A DNA stretch of 64,000 bases, from contig NZ_BONX01000007.1 of the NCBI RefSeq assembly GCF_016862935.1, positions 124,001-188,000 on the forward strand, in the 5' to 3' direction. Numbering within the stretch: the first letter of the stretch is position 1; each line of letters opens with the position of its first letter. The stretch comes from Plantactinospora mayteni. GTDB taxonomy: Bacteria > Actinomycetota > Actinomycetes > Mycobacteriales > Micromonosporaceae. A program made the translations under genes and the position numbers. This document shows, piece after piece, positions 23,598 through 30,919 of the stretch. Below the pieces are notes generated by a model. That model worked only from the letters and a program-made list of their open reading frames with translations, had not been told where the DNA came from and did not search any database.

Positions 23598-24470
23598 ATG
23601 ACCAGTACGTTGCAGGCGCAGCACCGGGCACCGGAGGTGTCTGCGGCCGGGCGGAGCGCTGGGCGGCCGGCCGGGCCGCTGACCCGGTTCCGCTGGGCGT
23701 TGGCCGACGGCCGGGTGATGACCGGCCGGAACATGGCGCACGTGATCCGGTCGCCCGAGGAGATCGTGATCTACTTCACCCTGCCGATCATGTTCGTGCT
23801 GGTCTTCGGCTACGTCTTCGGCAGCGGCATGGCGGCCGGCGCGGGAAACTACCGGGAGTACCTCCTGCCGGGTGTCTTCGTGATGACCATGCTGTACGGC
23901 CTGGGCGCCACCGCCAGCGGCATCGCGATGGACGTCAGCCGGGGCGTGGTGGACCGGTTCCGGTCCATCCCGATGGCCCGGACCGCGCTGGTCACCGGCC
24001 GGACCGGTGCCGACCTGCTCCGCGCGCTGCTGGAGATGACCATCCTGGTGGTCTGCGGGCTGCTGGTCGGCTGGCAGTGGCACAACGGTCTGCTCGACGC
24101 GCTCGCCGCGGTGGGGCTGATCCTGCTGCTGCGGCTCGCGCTCACCTGGGTCGGCATCTTCCTCGGCCTGATGGTGCCGAACCCGGACACGGTCGGGGTG
24201 ATCGTCTTTCCGCTGGCCTTCCCGCTGACCGCGCTCTCCAACGTCTTCGTCGCCCCGGACCTGATGCCGACCTGGCTCGGTGTGATCTCGTCGTGGAACC
24301 CGCTGTCCGCGACGGTGGCGGCCAGCCGTGAGCTGTTCGGCAACCCCGGGACCGGCGGGGACTCCTGGGCGGCGCAGCACCCGATGCTGCTGGCGGTCGG
24401 CTGGCCGCTGCTGCTGATCGTCGTCTTCGCGCCGCTGGCCGTGCGGCGCTACCAGCGGCTGAGCCGCTGA
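23598..24470 (+). CDS. ABC-2 type permease, DrrB family
   Basis: A 290-residue membrane subunit partner of the DrrA-like ATPase. A hydrophilic N-terminus of about 50 residues is followed by six predicted membrane helices, among them VIYFTLPIMFVLVFGYVFG, YLLPGVFVMTMLYGLGAT and VGVIVFPLAFPLTALSNVFV. The segments DRFRSIPMARTALVTGRTGAD and LGVISSWNPLSATVAASREL are the conserved cytoplasmic and extracytoplasmic motifs of ABC-2 exporters. The 68-base gap from the ATPase and the ribosome-binding site AGGTGGC suggest one operon, which ends at two hairpins downstream. Confidence 0.93.
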   Translation: MTSTLQAQHRAPEVSAAGRSAGRPAGPLTRFRWALADGRVMTGRNMAHVIRSPEEIVIYFTLPIMFVLVFGYVFGSGMAAGAGNYREYLLPGVFVMTMLYGLGATASGIAMDVSRGVVDRFRSIPMARTALVTGRTGADLLRALLEMTILVVCGLLVGWQWHNGLLDALAAVGLILLLRLALTWVGIFLGLMVPNPDTVGVIVFPLAFPLTALSNVFVAPDLMPTWLGVISSWNPLSATVAASRELFGNPGTGGDSWAAQHPMLLAVGWPLLLIVVFAPLAVRRYQRLSR

Positions 24471-24484
24471 CGGCGGACCACGTA

Positions 24485-24515
24485 CCGCCGCGCGCCGGGG
24501 GATAGCGCGCGGCGG
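24485..24515. terminator. GC-rich hairpin after the ABC exporter
   Basis: CCGCCGCGCGC (24485-24495) and GCGCGCGGCGG (24505-24515) form a perfect 11-bp stem with a 9-base loop, 14 bases after the permease stop. Confidence 0.75.
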
Positions 24516-24527
24516 TCGCTCGGGGGG

Positions 24528-24569
24528 ATCCGGCCCGTACCCGCACCTCTGGCGGGTACGGGCCGGATC
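24528..24569. terminator. Second, 18-bp perfect hairpin after the ABC exporter
   Basis: GATCCGGCCCGTACCCGC (24528-24545 less the loop boundary at 24545) pairs with GCGGGTACGGGCCGGATC (24552-24569), loop ACCTCTG. The 18-bp perfect stem is a strong rho-independent-style terminator and backs up the hairpin just before it. Confidence 0.85.
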
Positions 24570-24679
24570 TGTGTCGGGCAGCTCCCGGCCCCGAGGAAGA
24601 AGCCGATTTATCGGCGGCTTGACGCGAAATAGGTCCTCCTTTATCGTCGTGGCGACGAAAACAGGGGAGGGGGCGCGTC

Positions 24680-25735
24680 ATGGCCGACGTGACCAGGCGG
24701 CTGTTCCTGCGACACCTGCGCGGGGCGCCGACCATGTGGATCCGGCACTCCGTGCGGGGCAACGTGCGGCACGAGGGAATCGGGCAGTCGTTCTGGTACC
24801 GGCCGCTGGTCGGCGTACTGAGCGAGGTGCCGGTCGACGACCGGGAGCTTCCGCTGCTGTTCCATGCCCGGACCAGCGACTTTGCCGACGTCACCGTGCA
24901 GGCGACGGTGACGTACCGGATCGCCGACCCGGCGCTCGCGGCGAGCCGGCTGGACTTCTCGGTCGACCCGTACAAGGGCGTCGCCCGGGGCCGCCCGCTC
25001 GACCAGGTCGCCACGCTCCTCGCCGAGCTGGCCCAGCAGCCGGCGCTCGACCTGCTTGCCCGGGTACCGCTGGCCGAGGCGCTGACCGACATCGCCGCGG
25101 TCCGCGAGGCGGTCTCGGCGGCGCTGGGCGACGAGGGCCGGCTGACCGACGTCGGTGTCTCAGTGGTCAGCGCCCGGGTGGTGGCGGTGCGGCCCGAGCC
25201 GGAGCTGGAGCGGGCGCTCCAGACGCCGACCCGGGAGACGGTGCAGGTCGAGGCCGACCGGGCCACCTACGCCCGGCGGGCGCAGGCGGTCGAGCAGGAG
25301 CGGGCGATCGCCGAGAACGAGTTGCAGAACAAGATCGAGCTGGCCCGCCGGGAGCAGCAACTGGTGGAGCAGCACGGCGCCAACTCCCGGCGCAAGGTCG
25401 AGCTGGAGGCCGCGGCGGAGCTGGCGGTGGCCCAGGGCAAGGCCGAGCGGGAGAAGGTGGCGAACGCGGCAGCCGCCGAGCGGGCCCGGATACTCGCCGC
25501 CGCCGAGGCGGAGAAGGAGCGCACCCTCGCCGGAGCCAAGGCCGACGGGGTACGCCTGGTCGGGCTCGCCGAGGCCGAGGCGGAGGCGGCCCGGCTGGCG
25601 GCGTACCGGGATCTGCCGCCGGAGGTGCTGCACGCGCTCGCGCTCCGCGAGGTGGCCGGTCAGCTTCCCGAGATCGGCCAGCTCACGGTCACCCCCGACG
25701 TGCTGACGGGCCTGCTGGGCCGGCTGTCCCGGTGA
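24680..25735 (+). CDS. SPFH/band-7 domain protein (prohibitin/flotillin-like), no membrane anchor
   Basis: A 351-residue protein. Residues about 15-180 form an SPFH domain (ELPLLFHARTSDFADVTVQA, TVTYRIADPALAASRL, GVSVVSARVVAVRPEPEL). Residues about 190-310 are a long Ala/Glu/Arg-rich coiled coil (RATYARRAQAVEQERAIAEN, NAAAAERARILAAAEAEKER). The C-terminus is LPEIGQLTVTPDVLTGLLGR. SPFH proteins usually form oligomeric scaffolds on membranes, but no N-terminal hydrophobic segment is visible here. AGGGGAGGGGG precedes the ATG. The next gene overlaps by 4 nt and encodes an NAD-kinase-like protein, so the two are translationally coupled. The function of this pair is unknown. Confidence 0.85.
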   Translation: MADVTRRLFLRHLRGAPTMWIRHSVRGNVRHEGIGQSFWYRPLVGVLSEVPVDDRELPLLFHARTSDFADVTVQATVTYRIADPALAASRLDFSVDPYKGVARGRPLDQVATLLAELAQQPALDLLARVPLAEALTDIAAVREAVSAALGDEGRLTDVGVSVVSARVVAVRPEPELERALQTPTRETVQVEADRATYARRAQAVEQERAIAENELQNKIELARREQQLVEQHGANSRRKVELEAAAELAVAQGKAEREKVANAAAAERARILAAAEAEKERTLAGAKADGVRLVGLAEAEAEAARLAAYRDLPPEVLHALALREVAGQLPEIGQLTVTPDVLTGLLGRLSR

Positions 25736-26688
25736 GTGCCACCCTGGCGCCGAGGGTCGTGGTGGTGAGCCGGCGCAGCGAGCTGGACGAGCTGCTGGCC
25801 CACCACGGCACCCGGGCCGCCGCCGGTTACTACCTGCGGCAGCGGGGGCGCGACCTGGCCGAGGTGGTGACCCGGCACGAGACGCTCCAGACCGCGCTGA
25901 CCGCCGTCGGGGCGGCCATCCCGGCGGACTGGCGGCGGGGCCAGGCGGACCGGGACGACCTGGCCCGGTTCCCGTTCGCCCGGGAGGACATCGTGGTGGC
26001 GGTCGGCCAGGACGGGCTGGTCGCCAACGTCGCCAAGTATCTCGACGGGCAGCCGGTGATCGGGGTGGACCCGGAGCCGGGACAGAACGCCGGAGTACTC
26101 GTCCGGTTCGGGCCCGTCGCGGTCGCCCGGCTCCTGCCCACGGTGGTCGCCGGGCGTGCTCCGATCCGGGAGCGGACCATGGTCCGGGCCGCGCTCGACG
26201 ACGGCCAGGAGCTGATCGGGCTCAACGAGGTCTACGCGGGGCACCCCGGCCACCAGTCGGCGCGATACCTGCTCTCCACCGCCGACGGCCAGCGGGAACG
26301 CCAGTCCTCCTCCGGGCTGGTCGTCGGCACCGGGACCGGTGCCACCGGCTGGTGCGCCTCGATCGCCCGGGAACGCGCCGCCGCGCCGCCGCTGCCGGCG
26401 CCGGACGAACCGGCACTGTGCTGGTTCGTCCGGGAGGCGTGGCCGTCCCCGGCGACCGGCGCGTCGCTGACCGCCGGGCGGCTCGGCCCGGACGAGACGC
26501 TGGAGATCGTCGCCGAGCGGGAGCGGCTGGTGGTCTTCGCCGACGGGCTGGAGACCGACCACCTGACGATGGCCTGGGGGCAGCGGCTGACCGTCGGCCC
26601 GGCCGCCCGGCGGCTGCGCCTGGTCGAGCCGGCGTCCGCGCCGACCGACCACTCGCGGCACCCGTCGCGGCGCCGCCGTCGGCGCTAG
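25732..26688 (+). CDS. NAD(+)-kinase-family protein with altered GGDGT loop
   Basis: A 318-residue protein with the fold signs of ATP-NAD/diacylglycerol kinases. LNEVYAGHPGHQSARYLL and GLVVGTGTGATGWCASI match the NAD-binding NE motif and the glycine-rich GTGSTGW-like region of NAD kinases. The catalytic GGDGT loop appears as AVGQDGLVANVAKYLDG, so one Gly and the Thr are replaced while the Asp is kept. Starts at GTG 25732 with the previous stop overlapping as GTGA. The last residues are a basic RRRRRR tail. It may be an active kinase with unusual specificity or a nucleotide sensor; the coupled SPFH gene argues for a joint role. Confidence 0.75.
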   Translation: MSATLAPRVVVVSRRSELDELLAHHGTRAAAGYYLRQRGRDLAEVVTRHETLQTALTAVGAAIPADWRRGQADRDDLARFPFAREDIVVAVGQDGLVANVAKYLDGQPVIGVDPEPGQNAGVLVRFGPVAVARLLPTVVAGRAPIRERTMVRAALDDGQELIGLNEVYAGHPGHQSARYLLSTADGQRERQSSSGLVVGTGTGATGWCASIARERAAAPPLPAPDEPALCWFVREAWPSPATGASLTAGRLGPDETLEIVAERERLVVFADGLETDHLTMAWGQRLTVGPAARRLRLVEPASAPTDHSRHPSRRRRRR

Positions 26689-26748
26689 ATGTAGCGACCA
26701 TGAGCGTTGTTGACGGCGTGTCGGCTAGAGCCAGCCAGGCCGTTGGCG

Positions 26749-28002
26749 TCAGAAGGTCGCCTTCGGGACGCCCTGGCCGGGGCTGACCCGGGCCGGCCCG
26801 GCGGCCGAGGGGCGTACGTCGACGTCGAAGATCGCGGTCGGCAGGTAGACCGTCGCGCACGAGTTCGGGATGTCCACCACCCCGGAGAAGCGACCCTCGA
26901 TCGGGGCGGCGCCGAGGATCAGGTACGCCTGCTCCGAGCTGTAGCCGAACCGGGTCAGGTAGGAGATCGCGTGCAGGCAGGCGCGCTGGTACGCGAGCTG
27001 CGAGTCGAGGTAGCGCTGCTCCCCGTCGGTACTGACCGAGATGCCGGAGAAGGCCAGCCACTGGCTGTACAGCGGAGCCACGATCCCGGGCAGGAAGATC
27101 GCGTTCTCGGACACCCCGTACGTGCTCATCCCGCCCTTGATCACGTCCACGTGCAGGTCGAGGAAGCCGCCCATCTCGATCCCACCGCAGAAGGTGATCT
27201 CACCGTCGCCCTGGGAGAAGTGCAGGTCTCCCATGGACAGGTTGGCGCCGGGGACGTACACCGGATAGAAGACCCTGGTCCCCTTGGTCATGTTCTTGAT
27301 GTCCTGGTTGCCGCCGTTCTCCCGGGGCGGCGCGGTCCGGGCCGCCTCCGCCGCGACCCGGTCGAAGTCGGCGCCGGTCAGCGAGCCGAGGATCGCCCCG
27401 TCCGGCAGCGGCGGCAGCGACAACGGCGGTACCCGGTCCGGGTCGGTGGCCCGCAGCGCGCCCTCCCGCTCGTTCCACTTCGCCAGCAGTGCCGCCGACG
27501 GGGCGGTACCCATCAGCCCGGGGTGGATCATCCCGGTGAAGGTCACCCCGGGAACGTGCCGGGACGTCGCCTGCTGCCCGCTGAAGTCCCAGATCGCCTT
27601 GTACGCGTCCGGGAAGTAGTCGGTCAGGAAACCGCCACCGTTCTGCGTCGGGAAGATGCCGGTGTAGCCCCAGCCCTGTCCGGCGAGCGGGCCCGAGTCC
27701 TCCTGCGGGATCGGGCCCACGTCGAGGATGTCGACCACCAGCAGGTCGCCGGGCTCCGCGCCGCTGACCGAGAACGGGCCGCTGAGCGCGTGCACGATCG
27801 GCAGCGGCGCGTCCCGGACGTCCTCGGCCGAGTCGTCGTTGTGGATCGCGCCGTCGAACCACTCCCGGCAGTGCACCCGGAACGACTGGCCGGGCCGGAC
27901 GGTGACGACCGGCGGGATCTCCGGATGCCACCGGTTGTGGCCCATCAACGCCTGCTCGGTGAACTTCTTCGTCGAGTCCAGCGGAAACAACAGCTCGGGC
28001 AT
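26749..28002 (-). CDS. fmdA: Formamidase (FmdA/AmdA acetamidase-formamidase family)
   Basis: A 417-residue amidase converting formamide to formate and ammonia, or acetamide to acetate. The N-terminus MPELLFPLDSTKKFTEQALM, the segment MGHNRWHPEIPPV and REWFDGAIHNDDSAEDV are near-signature for the family, as are HPGLMGTAPSAALLAKWNER and GNQDIKNMTKGTRVFYPVYV. Length matches family members (about 410). AAGGGAAG precedes the ATG. A putative zinc-ribbon regulator (FmdB) is encoded 20 bases upstream on the same strand, the classical fmd arrangement. This locus probably lets the cell use small amides as nitrogen source. Confidence 0.95.
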   Translation of the reverse strand: MPELLFPLDSTKKFTEQALMGHNRWHPEIPPVVTVRPGQSFRVHCREWFDGAIHNDDSAEDVRDAPLPIVHALSGPFSVSGAEPGDLLVVDILDVGPIPQEDSGPLAGQGWGYTGIFPTQNGGGFLTDYFPDAYKAIWDFSGQQATSRHVPGVTFTGMIHPGLMGTAPSAALLAKWNEREGALRATDPDRVPPLSLPPLPDGAILGSLTGADFDRVAAEAARTAPPRENGGNQDIKNMTKGTRVFYPVYVPGANLSMGDLHFSQGDGEITFCGGIEMGGFLDLHVDVIKGGMSTYGVSENAIFLPGIVAPLYSQWLAFSGISVSTDGEQRYLDSQLAYQRACLHAISYLTRFGYSSEQAYLILGAAPIEGRFSGVVDIPNSCATVYLPTAIFDVDVRPSAAGPARVSPGQGVPKATF

Positions 28003-28022
28003 CGCGGCTTCCCTTTCACCCG

Positions 28023-28304
28023 TCAGGGTCGTGGCAGACGGGCGTGCCCGGGATGGACCGGCCGGGTCGCCCTGCCAGGTCGGCCGGGGATCCGGGACAC
28101 CACCTCCGGTGCTTCGGCGCTGCGGCCGGCCCGGTCGAGGGCCGCGACCAGTGGCCGCGGCATGGCGCGCAGCGACGGCGTCGAGAAGACCCGGGCGGCC
28201 TCCGCCGCGCAGGTCGCGCAGCGGTGCCGCGCGGGGGCCTGCCCGATCGGAAACCGGGCCGAGAAGATCCCGTCCCGGGGACACCGGTACTCGTACGTCG
28301 CCAC
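28023..28304 (-). CDS. fmdB: FmdB-family zinc-ribbon protein
   Basis: A 93-residue protein starting at GTG. The N-terminal ribbon MATYEYRCPRDGIF and HRCATCAAEAARVF carries the CxxxG and CxxC pairs of the FmdB/regulatory zinc-ribbon family (one of the first pair is a single Cys, so the ribbon is slightly degenerate). The rest is basic and Pro-rich. It precedes fmdA by 20 bases. In Methylophilus FmdB was proposed as a regulator of the formamidase gene, and the same is inferred here. Confidence 0.85.
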   Translation of the reverse strand: MATYEYRCPRDGIFSARFPIGQAPARHRCATCAAEAARVFSTPSLRAMPRPLVAALDRAGRSAEAPEVVSRIPGRPGRATRPVHPGHARLPRP

Positions 28305-28427
28305 GGCTTCAGGATCGGACCCGGTGCGGGGACTTCGCAGGCTAATGCCGCAAATGCCGACCTTTCGGTGCCGTCGTACGGTGGTGTCCGCCCCAGTCTC
28401 AAGGGGTGTGGCTGGGACGGTGGGGGA

Positions 28428-28712
28428 TCAGTCGACGACCGTGACGTCCTTCCAGAAGGCGACCCGGTCCCGGACCATCTCGGCGTCCGGCTTCGGCTCG
28501 GGGTAATACCAGACGGCGTCGGCGCTGCGCTGCCCCTCGTGCTCCAGCGTGTAGTACGACGCGGTGCCCTTCCAGGGGCAGAAGGTGTGCGTCTCCGAAT
28601 CCCGCACCAGGTCGTCGCGCAGGGACGTACGCGGAAAGTAGTGGTTGCCCTCGACCACGACGGTGTCGGCGCTCTCGGCGATGACCAGGTCGTTCCAGAT
28701 GGCTTTCGGCAT
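28428..28712 (-). CDS. DUF427 domain protein
   Basis: A 94-residue protein of the DUF427 family. The diagnostic segments are KAIWNDLVIAESADTVVVEG, HYFPRTSL, TFCPWKGTASYYTL and the C-terminal MVRDRVAFWKDVTV. The fold is a small beta-sandwich; biochemical function is not established. GGGGGG precedes the ATG. It is transcribed toward the formamidase operon, 123 bases from fmdB; a small CCCC/GGGG hairpin lies between. Confidence 0.93.
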   Translation of the reverse strand: MPKAIWNDLVIAESADTVVVEGNHYFPRTSLRDDLVRDSETHTFCPWKGTASYYTLEHEGQRSADAVWYYPEPKPDAEMVRDRVAFWKDVTVVD

Positions 28713-28895
28713 CCCCCCACACTATGTCGGCGGCCCGGTCGTGCCAGTGCCGAACGGGGGCGGGCCGGCGCGGCCGGTGCCGGAGGTCGTGGGCGGGTGG
28801 TCCGCGAGGGTGGCCCGGAACTCGCTCCCGGGAGGCTGCCGGAACTCGCTCCTGCGAGGGAGGTGCCGGCGGACCCGGCTGGCGATACTGGGGCG

Positions 28896-30020
28896 ATGCG
28901 CGCGTGGTGGGACCGGCTGGTCGAGTGGGGGCGGTCCAGGCCGCCGCTGGTCGTGGACGCGCTGGTGGCGATCGCCTGCTATCTGATCATCATCATCAAC
29001 GCGTTCTCGCATCAGCGCACCGAGTGGTGGGTGTTCCTGCTCGCCGGGCTGAACGTGACCCCGCTGGTCTGGCGCCGGCGCTATCCGTTCTGGGTCACCA
29101 CCGTGACCGGGATCGGCACCACCTGGCTGGCCCTGGCGGGTGCGCTCGGCAACGTACCGACCGCACAGTTGGTCGCCACCTACACGTTCGCCGCGCTCTG
29201 CCCGCCGGTGCAGCGGATCGTCCTGGTGGTCGGCACGCTCGTCGGGGTGGCCGTCTCGGTGGTACCGAAGGACGAGGTGCTGTCGTTCGGCCCGACCGCG
29301 ATCGCGTTCCTGGTCGCGTACGCGATGGGCACCAGTGCCCGGGCCCGCCGGGACCGGATCGCGATGCTGGAGGAGCGGGCCCACCGGCTGACCGAGGAGC
29401 AGGACGCCGCCGCCGCCCGGGAGCGGGAGCGGCTCGCCCGGGAGGTGCACGACATCCTGGCCCACTCGATGAGCCTGGTGGTGGTGCAGGCCGAGGCCGG
29501 GCCGGTGGTGGTCCGGTCCGACCCGGACAAGGCCGAGGAGGTCTTCGACACCATCTCCAGCACCGCCCGGGAGGCGCTGGTGCAGCTTCGCCGGGCGCTC
29601 GGGGTACTCCGCTCGGATGGGCCGGCCCGGGCGCCGCTGCCGGACCTGGACGCGGTACGGCCGCTGGTGGAGAGCGCCCGGCGGGCCGGTCTGGTCGCCA
29701 CCCTGGAGGAGCACGGGCAGCGCCGCCCGGTGCCGGCGGACCTGGGGGTGACGGCGTACCGGATCGTGCAGGAGTCGCTGACCAACACGCTGCGGCACGC
29801 GCGGGCCGGTGCGGTCCGGGTCCGGATGGACTGGGCCGACGCCGCGCTCCGGCTGGAGGTGAGCGACGACGGGCGCGGGCCGTCCGGCGACGGCCGGCCG
29901 GGCGGGCTCGGGCTGGTCGGCATGCGGGAGCGGGTCTCGGCGGCCGGCGGCACCCTCAGCACCGGCCCGGGGCCGGACGGCACGGGGTTCCGCGTAGCGG
30001 CGACGCTGCCACTACGGTAG
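28896..30020 (+). CDS. DesK/NarX-type sensor histidine kinase (HisKA_3)
   Basis: A 374-residue membrane sensor. About four membrane helices lie in residues 15-150 (VVDALVAIACYLIIIINAF, WWVFLLAGLNVTPLVW, IVLVVGTLVGVAVSVV, FGPTAIAFLVAYAMG). A coiled linker (DRIAMLEERAHRLTEEQDAA) leads to the phospho-acceptor RLAREVHDILAHSMS. The ATPase domain has ESLTNTLRHARAG and DDGRGPSG, then GLGLVGMRERV. It is followed 45 bases later by its cognate NarL-type regulator, and then by an MMPL transporter that may be the regulated output. Confidence 0.94.
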   Translation: MRAWWDRLVEWGRSRPPLVVDALVAIACYLIIIINAFSHQRTEWWVFLLAGLNVTPLVWRRRYPFWVTTVTGIGTTWLALAGALGNVPTAQLVATYTFAALCPPVQRIVLVVGTLVGVAVSVVPKDEVLSFGPTAIAFLVAYAMGTSARARRDRIAMLEERAHRLTEEQDAAAARERERLAREVHDILAHSMSLVVVQAEAGPVVVRSDPDKAEEVFDTISSTAREALVQLRRALGVLRSDGPARAPLPDLDAVRPLVESARRAGLVATLEEHGQRRPVPADLGVTAYRIVQESLTNTLRHARAGAVRVRMDWADAALRLEVSDDGRGPSGDGRPGGLGLVGMRERVSAAGGTLSTGPGPDGTGFRVAATLPLR

Positions 30021-30065
30021 GAACGCACCGCCGACGGCCGGTCAGCGCGCGGGGGGAAAAGGCAG

Positions 30066-30788
30066 ATGTCCGAGCGATCCACACTGCGGGTGCTCATCGC
30101 CGACGACCAGGCGCTGGTGCGGGACGGCTTCGGCATGATCCTGACCGCGCAGCCGGACATCACGGTGGTCGGCGAGGCCGCCGACGGCGCCGAGGCGCTG
30201 CGCCGGACCCGCGAGCTGAGCCCGGACGTGGTGCTGATGGACGTCCGGATGCCCCACATGGACGGTATAGCGGCGACCGCCCGGATCTGCGCCGAGACGT
30301 CGGCCCGGGTGCTCGTGCTGACCACCTTCGACCTCGACGAGTACGTCTACGACGCGCTGCGGGCCGGTGCCAGCGGCTTCCTGCTCAAGGACATGCGCCG
30401 GGAGGAACTGGTCAACGCCGTCCGGGTGGTGGCCGGCGGGGAGGCCCTGCTGGCGCCGACGGTCACCCGGCGGCTGATCGCCGACGTGGTCTCCCGGGAC
30501 CGTCCCGCCCGACGCGATCCCGCGCCGCACCGGCTGGCGGTGCTCACCACCCGGGAGACGGAGACGCTGCGCCAGGTCGCCCGGGGGCTCTCCAACGCCG
30601 AGATCGCCGCCGCGCTCTTCGTCAGCGAGCACACCGTGAAGACGCACGTCAGCAACCTGCTGGCCAAGCTCGGACTGCGGGACCGGGTGCAGGCGGTGGT
30701 GCTGGCGTACGAGTCGGGGTTGGTGCTGCCCGGCGATCTCGGCGTACCGGGTGAGGGCGGTCCGGCGGGGGCTCGCTCCCCGGAGTGA
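30066..30788 (+). CDS. NarL/FixJ-family response regulator
   Basis: A 240-residue regulator. The receiver has the acidic pair in LIADDQALVRDG, phospho-acceptor Asp in VVLMDVRMPHMDG, Thr in VLVLTTFDLDEY and Lys in GFLLKDM. A LuxR-type helix-turn-helix is at the C-terminus (LTTRETETLRQVARGLSNAE, FVSEHTVKTHVSNLLAKLGL). GGGGGGAAAAGG precedes the ATG. Partner of the kinase immediately upstream. Confidence 0.95.
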   Translation: MSERSTLRVLIADDQALVRDGFGMILTAQPDITVVGEAADGAEALRRTRELSPDVVLMDVRMPHMDGIAATARICAETSARVLVLTTFDLDEYVYDALRAGASGFLLKDMRREELVNAVRVVAGGEALLAPTVTRRLIADVVSRDRPARRDPAPHRLAVLTTRETETLRQVARGLSNAEIAAALFVSEHTVKTHVSNLLAKLGLRDRVQAVVLAYESGLVLPGDLGVPGEGGPAGARSPE

Positions 30789-30919
30789 GCCGTCCGGGGG
30801 CGACCCCACCCGCGCGACGGATCGCAGATCCGCTCCGTACGGCGATCCGGTCGGCCCCCCTCGCGGACCACCATCATGGCAGCTCCCGGAGGTGGGAGGA
30901 TCCATATTGGAGAGTTGCC

